Assembly: GCA_031081715.1 (NCBI GenBank)
Contig: JAVHMA010000007.1
Span: 31,902 to 95,901, forward strand
DNA from: Armatimonadota bacterium
Lineage (GTDB): Bacteria > Sysuimicrobiota > Sysuimicrobiia > Sysuimicrobiales > Humicultoraceae
Length of the DNA stretch: 64,000 nt
Reading direction: 5' to 3'
Part shown: positions 1 through 8,161 of the stretch, in pieces
How the letters are laid out: each line of letters begins with the position of its first letter
Numbering within the stretch: the first letter of the stretch is position 1
Notes under the pieces: generated by a model
What the model was told of the DNA's origin: nothing
The model's database searches: none
Seen by the model: the letters and a program-made list of their open reading frames with translations, nothing else
Translations under genes and position numbers: made by a program

Positions 1-823
1 GCGCGAGCTGCGCGTTGTCGTAGAGCATCTTCTCGAAGTGCGGCACCAGCCAGGCCGCGTCGGTCGCGTACCGGTGGAAGCCGCCGCCCAGGTGATCGTA
101 GATGCCGCCCCGGGCTATCCGGGCGAGGGTGGCCTCGGCCATCGCCCGCGCCGACGCGTCGCCGGTGCGCGCGTGGGTGCGCAGGAGGAACTCGACGGTC
201 ATCGGCTGGGGAAACTTGGGCGCCCGGCCCCAGCCGCCGTGCTTGAGGTCGAAGGCGCGCTCGAGCGTGCGGACGGCGGCATCGAGCGTACCCGCGGCCA
301 ACTCGGGCAAAGCGGCGCGGCCCTCGTCGGTGCGCAGCGCGCGCAGCAGTGTTTCGGCGCTGCGCCGCACCTCCTCGCGCCGCGTGCGCCAGGCGTCGGC
401 CACGGCGCGGAGCAGGTCGGCGAACGCGGGCAGGCCGCCGCGCGCGACTGGCGGGAAGTACGTGCCGCCGTAGAACGGCACGCCGTCCGGCGTCAGGAAC
501 ACGCTCATCGGCCAGCCGCCGTGCCCGGTCATCGCCACGACCGCGTTCATGTAGATGCCGTCCACGTCCGGGCGCTCCTCGCGGTCTACCTTCACGTTCA
601 CGAAGTGCGCGTTCATCACCGCGGCCACCGCCGGGTCCTCGAACGACTCGTGCGCCATCACATGGCACCAGTGACACGCCGCGTACCCGATGCTGAGGAA
701 GATGGGTTTGTCCTCGGCCCGGGCGCGCGCGAACGCCGCCTCGCCCCAGGGGTACCAGTCCACGGGGTTGTCCGCGTGCTGGAGCAGATACGGGCTGCTC
801 TCGGAGGCGAGCCGGTTCGACAT
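1..823 (-). CDS. YyaL/DUF255 thioredoxin-domain protein (C-terminus beyond window)
   Basis: The frame opens at an ATG whose complement lies at 821-823 and runs off the left edge, giving 274 residues of a family usually near 600-700. The N-terminus [17 protein letters not shown] and the thioredoxin-like CHWC motif (Cys50, Cys53), followed by [10 protein letters not shown], are hallmarks of the YyaL/SSP411 (DUF255) family. The last visible residues, [13 protein letters not shown], begin the (alpha/alpha)6 glycan-epimerase-like half. The family combines a thioredoxin fold with this second domain; its biochemical role is not settled. It is divergent from the stalk-domain gene at 1161. Family call is firm, function is not. 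Confidence 0.93.
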   Translation of the reverse strand, partial: MSNRLASESSPYLLQHADNPVDWYPWGEAAFARARAEDKPIFLSIGYAACHWCHVMAHESFEDPAVAAVMNAHFVNVKVDREERPDVDGIYMNAVVAMTGHGGWPMSVFLTPDGVPFYGGTYFPPVARGGLPAFADLLRAVADAWRTRREEVRRSAETLLRALRTDEGRAALPELAAGTLDAAVRTLERAFDLKHGGWGRAPKFPQPMTVEFLLRTHARTGDASARAMAEATLARIARGGIYDHLGGGFHRYATDAAWLVPHFEKMLYDNAQLA

Positions 824-1160
824 GGTACGTCGATTTTATCAACTCGACGTGCTCGCGGGGTGATTCCGAGGAACGCCCGGCCCTTGGTCGCGACCCTCGC
901 CCAATTCGTGCCCTCGGCCAGCGGGGGCATCTCGCTGGACCGCCGCGCAGCCGGCTGCGTATACTGAGACCGTCGGGACGGGCGCGGTTCCCCAATCCTG
1001 CTGCTGGCGGGGCTGGAGCGCGTGCAGATCGCGCCGGGTCGGACCGCGCTTACCCCGCTCGACTTCACGCACTACCCCGCCATGTCCGCCGGCATGCACG
1101 TCCGGGGCATGTAGTCTCCGAGAGGTCGCCTGAGGTCTGTACCATCCTGGAGGGATCGCT
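824..1160. other. 337-nt intergenic region with a -10-like element and a doubtful 30-codon ORF
   Basis: This is the divergent gap between the YyaL-like gene and the stalk-domain gene. TATACT at 960-965 matches the -10 elements seen before the histidine kinase and tRNA-Ser(GGA), but no good -35 is visible. A plus-strand frame is open from about 967 to the TAG at 1112-1114 and could be read as a 30-residue peptide from GTG 1022. It has only a weak GGAG in front and resembles nothing I know. It may be untranslated leader or a gene remnant. A GGAGGG at 1149-1154 serves the next gene. Confidence 0.4.
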
Positions 1161-2735
1161 GTGAAGACTCGCCGGTCGGTGGTGATCCTGGTGCTCGCCG
1201 CGGTCGCGCTCGCGCCCTTCCCGGCGCCGCTCGCCGCGCAGTCCCCGCCGGCGATCCGCGTGCTGGTCAACGGCGACCCGGTGGCCTTCGACGTCCCGCC
1301 GACCGAGGTCGGCGGTCGGCTGCTGGTCCCGCTACGCGGCGTGTTCGAGCGCCTCGGCGCGACGGTGGAGTGGGACCCCGGGACGCAGCGCATCACCGCC
1401 CGCAGCGCCGACCGGACCATCGAGCTGGTCGTGGGCCAGCGCGACGCGGCGGTGAACGGCCGGCCCGTGGTGCTGGACGTGCCGCCCATGCTGGTCGGCG
1501 GACGCACGATGGTGCCCCTGCGGTTCGTCAGCGAGGCGTTGGGCGCCTACGTCCAGTGGCAGGCCGAGACGCGCACGGTGCTGATCACCGTGGCCACGGC
1601 GGCCGCCCCCCGACCGCCGGCCCCGGCGCCTCCCGCGCCTCCGACGACGCCGGCCGCGCCCCAGGCGACCCCGACGCCGGCCCCGCAGCCCACCGCGACG
1701 CCAGGGCCGCGCATCACCGAAGGGGTCCTGGTCGCGGTCAACACCACCGCGACCCCACCGAGGATCCAGGTCGGCGTGGGAAACGTCATCCACATCTTTG
1801 TGGTCAGCCCGGACACGGCGATCCTGCGCACCGACGTCGGGACGGGCGCCGGCGGCTCGGTGGCGCTCGCCGCTCTGCGCGTCGGCGACCAGGTGCGCGT
1901 CGAGGCGCCCGGTACCTCGAACGAGGCCGCGGTGATCCGCGCCACATTCCGGCAGGCCCGCGGGCGGGTGGACGTCATGACCCAGACCGCGATCGCGCTG
2001 CAGGACGGGCAGGTGATCCGCATCAACGGCGACGCCGCGGTGACGCTGAACGGCGCGGTGGTGCCGCTTGGGGACGCGCCGGCGCGCGTGCGCCGCGGCG
2101 ACGAGGTTGTCGTCCGCCAGAACCCCGTGACCAACGAGGCCTGGGAGATCGCCGTGACCCAGGCCGGCGTCGCGCGTCCCACGGCGACGCCGACCGCGAC
2201 CCCCTCCCCGGCGCCGGCCGCCGGCACGGTCACGTTCGTCGCCATCGCGGACGCGCCATTGAGCGAGGCCGCGCCGAACACCGCGCACGCGGGCGACCCC
2301 CTCTGGGTCGGCCGCGAGCCCTCCGGCCGGTGGCGCTCGCTCGTGGCCTTCAACGTCTCGCTGCCCGCTGGCTCGCAGGTGCGGCGCGCCCGGCTCCGCT
2401 TGTTCATGCACGGGCTGCGCAGCGGCGGGCTGGACCTCTACACGGTCTACGCCGCCACGCGCGCCTGGCGGGAGTCGAACGCGACCTGGAATGCCCGGGC
2501 GAACGAGTACGACCGCGGCCGGTCCTCCGGCGCCGTCGCCATCGCGGGCGGCACGCGCGTGTTCATCGAGTGGGACGTGACGGAGATCGTCCGGGCGTGG
2601 GTGAGCGGCGCGGAGCCGAACCACGGGTTCCTGATCCGCAACCTCGAGCTCGGCACGAACCTGCTCTCCTTCGCCAACCGGCAGGACGCGGCGGCCAACC
2701 GGCCGCGGCTGATCGTGGAGTACGGGCCGCCGTAG
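1161..2735 (+). CDS. Exported copper-amine-oxidase-like stalk domain / DNRLRE domain surface protein
   Basis: 524 residues from GTG 1161, preceded by GGAGGG at 1149-1154. A signal peptide covers residues 1-27 (basic start, hydrophobic core, cut near PLAAQ). Residues 31-144 hold two copies of the copper-amine-oxidase N-terminal 'stalk' fold (VNGDPVAFDVPP / VNGRPVVLDVPP, each followed by VPLR and an LGA turn). A Pro/Thr/Ala linker spans 148-183. A middle beta-rich region (about 184-338) is unassigned. A second linker of TATPTATPSP type leads to a C-terminal DNRLRE-type domain (about 356-524) with the typical W-x-E-x-x-A-T-W-N and VTEIVRAWV segments. Such proteins sit on the cell surface; no enzyme motif is seen. 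Its stop lies 10 nt from that of the convergent nuclease gene. Confidence 0.85.
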   Translation: MKTRRSVVILVLAAVALAPFPAPLAAQSPPAIRVLVNGDPVAFDVPPTEVGGRLLVPLRGVFERLGATVEWDPGTQRITARSADRTIELVVGQRDAAVNGRPVVLDVPPMLVGGRTMVPLRFVSEALGAYVQWQAETRTVLITVATAAAPRPPAPAPPAPPTTPAAPQATPTPAPQPTATPGPRITEGVLVAVNTTATPPRIQVGVGNVIHIFVVSPDTAILRTDVGTGAGGSVALAALRVGDQVRVEAPGTSNEAAVIRATFRQARGRVDVMTQTAIALQDGQVIRINGDAAVTLNGAVVPLGDAPARVRRGDEVVVRQNPVTNEAWEIAVTQAGVARPTATPTATPSPAPAAGTVTFVAIADAPLSEAAPNTAHAGDPLWVGREPSGRWRSLVAFNVSLPAGSQVRRARLRLFMHGLRSGGLDLYTVYAATRAWRESNATWNARANEYDRGRSSGAVAIAGGTRVFIEWDVTEIVRAWVSGAEPNHGFLIRNLELGTNLLSFANRQDAAANRPRLIVEYGPP

Positions 2736-2745
2736 CGCCCGCGAC

Positions 2746-4113
2746 TCAGACCGCTTCGCCCTGTCCCACCACCGGCACCGCCGCCGGGATGCGGGCGCCG
2801 GTGAGCGCGCGGGCCAGCGCCCGGGCCGGTTCCTCGTCGCCGTGCACGCAGAAGGCCCGCCCCACCTCGGGGATGCGCCGGATCCACGCCAGGAGCTCGC
2901 GCCGGTCGGCGTGCGCGCTGAACGCGTCGACCCGCGCGATGCGGATGGCCACGTGGTGGGGCTCGCCGTAGATGCGCACCTCCGGCGCGCCGTCCAGCAG
3001 CCGGCGCCCCAGCGTGTGCTCCGCCTGGTAGCCGACGAACAGCAGCGTCGAGCGCGGGTCGCCCACGTAGCGCTCCAGGTGCGCCAGGATACGACCGCTC
3101 TCCGCCATGCCCGAGGTGGCGATCACCACGCACGGCTCGTCGCGCGCCACGAGCGCCCGCGACTCACGCGCGGTCCGCACGTAGCGCAGCCCCCGGAACC
3201 CGAAGGGGTCGCGCCGCCGCAGCACCGTCCGCGCCTCGCCGCCGAAGCCCTCGGGGTGCCGGCGGAAGATCGCCGTGGCGTCGGTCGCCATCGGGCTGTC
3301 CACGTAGACCGGCACCTCGGGAACGCGTCCGGCCTCGCGCAACGCGCGCAGCGCGTACGCCAGCTCCTGCGTGCGACCGACCGCGAACGCCGGGATCAGC
3401 ACCCGGCCTCCGCGCGCGACCGTCTCGCCCACGACGGAGGCCAGACGGTCTATGGCGTGCTCGCGCGACTCGTGGTCGCGGTCGCCGTAGGTGGACTCGG
3501 TGACCAGCAGGTCCACGGCGGGCAGGACGTCGGGGTCTCGGATGATCGCGGTCCCGGGCCGACCCAGGTCTCCGGTGAAGCCCAGCCGCCGGCCGCCGGC
3601 CTCGAAGACGACGGACGCGGACCCCAGGATGTGCCCGGCGTCCACGAAGCGCGCCGCCCCCGGCCCGACGCGGAACGTCCGGCCGTAGGGTACCGCGCAC
3701 AGCCGAGCCAGGGTGCGCTCCACGTCGCGCACGCCGTAGAGCGGCTCGGCGGCTGGCAGTCCCTGGCGGCGCCGAAGGCGGTTGACGATCGCCACGTCGT
3801 GGCGCGCCACCTTCGCGGCGTCGCGCAGCACCAGCGCGGTCAGGTCGCGCGTCGCGGGCGTGCAGTAGATCGGCCCGCGGAAGCCGCCGGCGACGAGCGT
3901 GGGGAGGTTCCCGCAGTGGTCCAGGTGCGCGTGCGAGAGGATGACGGCGTCCACGTCGCGCGCCGGCGTCGGCAGGCGGCGGTTCCAGGCCAGCGCGGCC
4001 TCGCGGGCGCCCTGGAAGAGCCCGCAGTCCAGGTAGACGAGCGCGCCGCCGGCCTCGACGATGTGCAGCGATCCGGTGACGGTCCGGACCGCGCCGTGAA
4101 AGATCAGCCGCAC
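2746..4113 (-). CDS. Metallo-beta-lactamase / beta-CASP RNA-processing exonuclease family protein
   Basis: 455 residues, the normal length of the bacterial YSH1/CPSF73-like (COG1236) family. The N-terminus MRLIFHGAVRTVTGS and the zinc motif HAHLDH (residues 61-66) mark the MBL fold. Further metal or active-site segments are DAGHILGSA, TGDLGRPG and TESTYGDR. The beta-CASP insertion includes IPAFAVGRTQE and YVDSPMA, and the RMMBL-type end has VDAFSAHADR. The family cleaves RNA endo- or exonucleolytically in the cytoplasm; the substrate here is unknown. The gene is last in a minus-strand series, 9 nt after sppA, so it is probably cotranscribed with sppA and the exporter genes. Confidence 0.92.
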   Translation of the reverse strand: MRLIFHGAVRTVTGSLHIVEAGGALVYLDCGLFQGAREAALAWNRRLPTPARDVDAVILSHAHLDHCGNLPTLVAGGFRGPIYCTPATRDLTALVLRDAAKVARHDVAIVNRLRRRQGLPAAEPLYGVRDVERTLARLCAVPYGRTFRVGPGAARFVDAGHILGSASVVFEAGGRRLGFTGDLGRPGTAIIRDPDVLPAVDLLVTESTYGDRDHESREHAIDRLASVVGETVARGGRVLIPAFAVGRTQELAYALRALREAGRVPEVPVYVDSPMATDATAIFRRHPEGFGGEARTVLRRRDPFGFRGLRYVRTARESRALVARDEPCVVIATSGMAESGRILAHLERYVGDPRSTLLFVGYQAEHTLGRRLLDGAPEVRIYGEPHHVAIRIARVDAFSAHADRRELLAWIRRIPEVGRAFCVHGDEEPARALARALTGARIPAAVPVVGQGEAV

Positions 4114-4122
4114 CGGGCGGCG

Positions 4123-5130
4123 CTAGAAGGCCATCAGGTACTGAACCGCGATCGGCTGCTGGGGCGCGGTCAGCTCGTCGAGCGGTGGCCCGCCGAGCCA
4201 CAGCCGCACCCGCCGCCCGCCGGACCCGAGCAGCGTCCAGAGCAGGCCCTCGCCGCCGTACTCCACGATCAAGGGGTCGGCGAGCCCGGCGCGGCGCCGG
4301 GCCACGTCCACGGCCTCGGTGAAGCCGCCCAGACTGTCCACCAGGCCGAGCCGGTGCGCCTGGGCCCCGGAGTAGATGCGGCCGTCGGCCAGCGCCCGCA
4401 CCCGCGCGCGATCCATGCGCCGCCCCTGCGCCACGACGTCCACGAACCGCCCGTAGGCCTCGTCCACGAACCCCTGGAGGATCGCGGCCTCCTGCGGGGT
4501 CACCGGCCGGGTCGGGTTGCCCAGGTCCTTGAAGGCGCCGCTCTTGAACACGATCGTCCGCCAGCCGATCTTGCGCGAGAGCTCCTGGATGTTGGTCAGG
4601 GTGACGATGACCCCGATGCTCCCGGTGATGGTCGTGGGGTCGGCGACGATGTGGTCGGCGCCGGAGGCGACGTAGTAGCCTCCGGACGCCGCGACCTCGG
4701 TCATCAACGCCACCACGACCTTGCGCGCGCGGCGCAGCGCCTGCAGGCCCCGGGTGATCTCGTCGCTCGCCACGACCGAGCCGCCCGGCGTGTTGAGCTC
4801 GACGATCACGGCCTTGACCGCGGCGTCGCGCCGGGCCCGCTCCAGCAACGCCGCGATCCGCCGGCTGGCCGCCCCGGCCGAGCCGAGCGGCAAGCCCGAG
4901 AAGCCCTCGCGGGTGATCGGCCCGACGACGCGGATCACCGCGATCTTGTCGGGCCCGGCGCCACCGAGCACGCGCTCGGGGCCGCCCGGGAGGAGGCCGC
5001 CGGCCACCGCGCCCGGCCCGCCGCCGGCGGCCCCCACGACCGCGCCGAGGCCGAACCCCGTCGCGAACGCCCCGCCCAGCGCCGCCATCGCCAGCGCCAC
5101 GCCCGCCACCACCGCGACGATCTGCCTCAT
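4123..5130 (-). CDS. sppA: Signal peptide peptidase SppA (S49 family, short form)
   Basis: 335 residues, matching the one-domain Gram-positive type of SppA. An N-terminal transmembrane segment (about residues 4-34) anchors the enzyme, which degrades leftover signal peptides in the membrane. The serine nucleophile lies in EVAASGGYY (Ser149). The general base is the lysine in KSGAFKDLG (Lys201). The 52-residue spacing equals that of the Bacillus enzyme (Ser147/Lys199). IVELNTPGGSV and GRIYSGAQAHRLGLVD are further S49 signatures. It begins 21 nt after the ABC-2 permease gene, so it is likely in the export operon. Confidence 0.95.
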   Translation of the reverse strand: MRQIVAVVAGVALAMAALGGAFATGFGLGAVVGAAGGGPGAVAGGLLPGGPERVLGGAGPDKIAVIRVVGPITREGFSGLPLGSAGAASRRIAALLERARRDAAVKAVIVELNTPGGSVVASDEITRGLQALRRARKVVVALMTEVAASGGYYVASGADHIVADPTTITGSIGVIVTLTNIQELSRKIGWRTIVFKSGAFKDLGNPTRPVTPQEAAILQGFVDEAYGRFVDVVAQGRRMDRARVRALADGRIYSGAQAHRLGLVDSLGGFTEAVDVARRRAGLADPLIVEYGGEGLLWTLLGSGGRRVRLWLGGPPLDELTAPQQPIAVQYLMAF

Positions 5131-5151
5131 CGCGACACCTCCGCTCCTCGG

Positions 5152-6279
5152 TCAGTCGATCTTCTTCTGGAACCGCGTGATCGCCAGCCCGAAGACCACC
5201 AGCGCCAGGACCACGAGCGGCACGGTCTGCCCCCACAGGTGCTCGAGCCCAACGCCTTTGATGAGAATGCCCCGGACCACGATGATGTAGTACGTCAGCG
5301 GCAGCACCTGTCCCACCCACTGCAGCGCCACGGGCAGCGACTCCCGCGGGAACAGGAAGCCGGAGATCAAGATGCTCGGGAGCAGCGTGAGCTGCGAGAG
5401 CTGGAGCGCCTGCTGGAAGTTGCGCGAGACGGTCGAGATGAGCGTGCCGATCCCCAGCGAGGAGAAGAAGAACGCCAGCGTCATGACATAGAGGAGCAGC
5501 AGGCTCCCCCGCACCGCCACCCCAAACCAGGCGTAGGCCAGCAGCAGGATGAAGGTGATGTTGACGTAGCCCACGACGATGAGCGGCAGGACTTTGCCCA
5601 GCATCAGCTCGAGGGGCTGGATGGGCGTGACCACGAGCTGTTCGAGCGTCCCCATCTCGCGCTCGCGGACGATGACCGCCACGCTCATGAACGTGGTGGT
5701 GAACTGGAGGATCACCGCGAGCACGCCGGGCACGATGAAGACCTGCGACTTCAGGTCCGGGTTGTACCAGGCCCGGGTGCGCACCTCGAGCGGCGCCGGG
5801 GGCGGCCGCTGGCCGCGGCGCTCCAGCACCCGGACGAGCACGTCCTGCGAGATGCGGGTGCCGATGCCCCCGGCGACCGACAGCACCACGCGCGCGCTGG
5901 TCGCGTCGGAGGCGTCCACCACCACGAGCACCTGCGCCGGGCGGCCCGCCCGAAGGTTCGCCGCGTAGTCGGGCGGGATCACGACGCCGATCTTCGCCCA
6001 CCCGCCGTCGAGCGCGCGCTCGATCTCAGCCAGGTTGCGCGCGCCGCCCGTGACCGCGAAGTAGCGGGTGTTCTCGAACGCCGCCACCAGCGCCCGGCTC
6101 TCCTCGCTGTTGGACTGGTCCCAGACAAGGGTGGGCTGGTGCAGCACCTCGTTGGACAGGTAGCCGTAGAGGATGAGCTGGATGATCGGCAGCGAGATCA
6201 GCGTGCCCAGCGTGCGCCGGTCGCGCAGGAGCTGCGTGATCTCCTTGCGCATGATGCTCCACAGGCGCCCCCAGCTCAT
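5152..6279 (-). CDS. ABC-2 type export permease (YbhS/YbhR-like)
   Basis: 375 residues from ATG 6279. The open frame reaches further upstream, but this ATG overlaps the TGA of the ATPase gene as ATGA (6276-6279), and the product then begins MSWGRLWSIMRKE, as in this family. There is one membrane segment near residues 25-42, a large extracytoplasmic loop (about 43-180), then five segments in the C-terminal half. REREMGTLEQLVVTPI is the coupling-helix motif of ABC-2 exporters. It should pair with the two upstream ATPases and the HlyD adaptor to export an unknown compound. Only one permease is encoded, whereas E. coli has two (YbhS, YbhR), so it may work as a homodimer. Confidence 0.92.
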   Translation of the reverse strand: MSWGRLWSIMRKEITQLLRDRRTLGTLISLPIIQLILYGYLSNEVLHQPTLVWDQSNSEESRALVAAFENTRYFAVTGGARNLAEIERALDGGWAKIGVVIPPDYAANLRAGRPAQVLVVVDASDATSARVVLSVAGGIGTRISQDVLVRVLERRGQRPPPAPLEVRTRAWYNPDLKSQVFIVPGVLAVILQFTTTFMSVAVIVREREMGTLEQLVVTPIQPLELMLGKVLPLIVVGYVNITFILLLAYAWFGVAVRGSLLLLYVMTLAFFFSSLGIGTLISTVSRNFQQALQLSQLTLLPSILISGFLFPRESLPVALQWVGQVLPLTYYIIVVRGILIKGVGLEHLWGQTVPLVVLALVVFGLAITRFQKKID

Positions 6280-7217
6280 CGGGGCGGGCCCCCCGTCCCG
6301 CGCCGCTCGACCAGGGCCACGAACACGTCCTCGAGCGCGGGCAGGATCGGCTCCACCGCCTCGATGCGGAACCCGCGGTCGATCAGCGCACGGGCCAGGG
6401 GCCGGGCCGCCCCGGCGTCGTCCACGGTGGCGTGGATGGCGGCGCCGTGCAGCGCGGCGTCGCGCACCGCGGGCAGCGCCTCCACGACCGGCAGCGCGTC
6501 GACCACGCGGTCGGTCCGGACCTCCAAGACCACGCCGGGCATCTGCTCGCGCTTGATGGCCGCCGGCGTCCCCTGCGCGATGATGCGGCCATCGGAGATG
6601 AAGGCGAGCCGGTCGCAGTGCTCCGCCTCGTCCATGTAGTGCGTGGTCACCATGATGGTGGTGCCCTCGTCCGAGAACCGGTCGATCAGATCCCAGAACT
6701 GCCGGCGGGAGGTGGGGTCCACGCCCGCGGTGGGCTCGTCCAGGAAGACCATCTGCGGTCGGTGCAGGACCGCGCAGCCCAGCGCGAGCCGCTGGCGGAA
6801 GCCGCCGGCGAGCTCGCGGGCCGGGGCGCCCTGACGGTCGGTCAGGCCCGACCGATCGAGCCACTTGTCCACCTGGCCGCGGAGCGCCGGACCCGCCAGC
6901 CCGTAGACGCCCGCGTAGAACTCGAGATTCTCGCGCACGGTGAGGTCGGGATAGAGCGAAAACCGCTGCGACATGTAGCCGATGCGGCGCTTGATCTCCT
7001 CGGGCGCGCGGCGGACGTCGAAGCCCAGGACCTCCGCGGTCCCCTCGCTGGGGTCGAGGATGCCACACAGCATCCGGATGGTGGTGGACTTGCCCGCGCC
7101 GTTGGGGCCGAGGAAGCCCCAGACCTCGCCGGGTTGGATCTCGAACGACAGGTGGTCCACGGCCACGAACTCCCCGAAGCGGCGCGTCAGGCCCTCGGCG
7201 CGGACGGAGAACTCCAC
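6276..7217 (-). CDS. ABC exporter ATP-binding protein (canonical half)
   Basis: 313 residues. Walker A GPNGAGKST (37-45), signature LAGGFRQ (136-142), Walker B MVFLDEP (156-162) and the H-loop histidine in TTHYMDEAE (His193) are all intact, so it should hydrolyse ATP. It is of the ABC-2/YbhF type. It starts 2 nt after the stop of the other ATPase gene and overlaps the permease gene by 4 nt, showing tight translational coupling. In E. coli YbhF the two ATPase halves are fused; here they are separate polypeptides of equal length. The cargo is unknown. Confidence 0.95.
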   Translation of the reverse strand: MEFSVRAEGLTRRFGEFVAVDHLSFEIQPGEVWGFLGPNGAGKSTTIRMLCGILDPSEGTAEVLGFDVRRAPEEIKRRIGYMSQRFSLYPDLTVRENLEFYAGVYGLAGPALRGQVDKWLDRSGLTDRQGAPARELAGGFRQRLALGCAVLHRPQMVFLDEPTAGVDPTSRRQFWDLIDRFSDEGTTIMVTTHYMDEAEHCDRLAFISDGRIIAQGTPAAIKREQMPGVVLEVRTDRVVDALPVVEALPAVRDAALHGAAIHATVDDAGAARPLARALIDRGFRIEAVEPILPALEDVFVALVERRGTGGPPR

Positions 7218-7219
7218 GG

Positions 7220-8161
7220 TCAGGCCGGCGGGCCCGCGGCCGGCGCCCCTGCGGTGCGGGCGCGCGAGACGAACACGTCCTCGAGCGACGGCGGCACGGG
7301 CCGCAGCCCGGCCACCTGCACGCCGGAGGCGGCGAGCGCCGCGGGCAGGACCGCCGCGGCCTGGGGTGCGGTCACGAGCACGTGCAGGCGGTCGCCGAAC
7401 ACCTCCAGGCTCTCGACCAGCGGATGGTCGCGGAGCACACGCTTGGCCTCCTGCTGCGGCGCGGCGACGATCTCAAGGATCTCGCCGCGCATCGTCGCCT
7501 TGAGCGTCCCCGGGTCGCCAACCGCGATCATCCGGCCCCGGTCCATCAGCCCCACCCGCGAGGCGCGCTCCGCCTCGTCCATGTACGGCGTGCTGACGAA
7601 GATCGTCATCCCGCGCGCGTGGAGCCCGTAGAGGAACCGCCAGAACTGCCGGCGCGAGACCGGATCGACGCCGGTGGATGGCTCGTCGAGCACCAGCAGC
7701 TCGGGCTCGTGGATGAGCGTGCAGGCGAGCGCGAGCTTCTGCTTCATGCCGCCGGAGAGGAACTGCGCCGGCCGGCCGACGAACGCTGACAGGCGAAAGT
7801 CGCCGAGCAGCCGCGCCGCGCGCGCCTCGAACGCGGAGGCCGGCACCCCGTAGAGCCCGGCGTAGAGACGCAGATTCTCCATGACGGTCAGGTCGCCGTA
7901 GAGGCTGAACCGCTGCGGCATGTAGCCCAGATGCGCCTTGACCTGCTCCGGGTCGCGGCCCACGTCCCAGCCGAGCACCTCGGCGGTGCCGGCGGTCGGC
8001 GACAGCGCGCCGCAGAGCACGCGGATGAGCGTGGTCTTGCCGGCGCCGTCGGGGCCGACGAGCGCGAAGATCTCTCCGCGGGCGACCTCCAGGTCGAGTC
8101 CATCCACGGCCACCAGCTCGCCGAATCGGCGCAGGAGCCCGGCGCAGCGAATCGCGGTCAC
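7220..8161 (-). CDS. ABC exporter ATP-binding protein (H-loop-deficient half)
   Basis: 313 residues from GTG 8161, chosen because it overlaps the HlyD TGA as GTGA (8158-8161) and gives the normal N-terminus MTAIRCAGLLRRFG; upstream in-frame sequence is the HlyD gene read out of frame. Walker A GPDGAGKTT (36-44), signature LSGGMKQ (135-141) and Walker B LLVLDEP (155-161) are present. The H-loop reads VSTPYMDEAE, so proline (Pro192) replaces the catalytic histidine. With its canonical neighbour it would form an asymmetric ATPase pair in which one site is impaired. It is part of the HlyD/ABC/ABC/permease operon. Confidence 0.94.
   Translation of the reverse strand: MTAIRCAGLLRRFGELVAVDGLDLEVARGEIFALVGPDGAGKTTLIRVLCGALSPTAGTAEVLGWDVGRDPEQVKAHLGYMPQRFSLYGDLTVMENLRLYAGLYGVPASAFEARAARLLGDFRLSAFVGRPAQFLSGGMKQKLALACTLIHEPELLVLDEPSTGVDPVSRRQFWRFLYGLHARGMTIFVSTPYMDEAERASRVGLMDRGRMIAVGDPGTLKATMRGEILEIVAAPQQEAKRVLRDHPLVESLEVFGDRLHVLVTAPQAAAVLPAALAASGVQVAGLRPVPPSLEDVFVSRARTAGAPAAGPPA

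Noticed and set aside
1022..1114. 30-codon ORF from GTG 1022 before the stalk-domain gene
   Set aside because: The ribosome site is weak, it resembles no known peptide, and there is no evidence beyond an open frame. It is mentioned in the intergenic entry only.
2842..6639. A 1265-codon open frame on the plus strand across the nuclease, SppA and exporter genes
   Set aside because: It is antisense to four clear genes, and its product is Arg/His/Asp-rich low-complexity sequence typical of the complementary frame of GC-rich DNA. The same applies to the long frames at 12140-14917 (plus) and 17665-21012 (minus).
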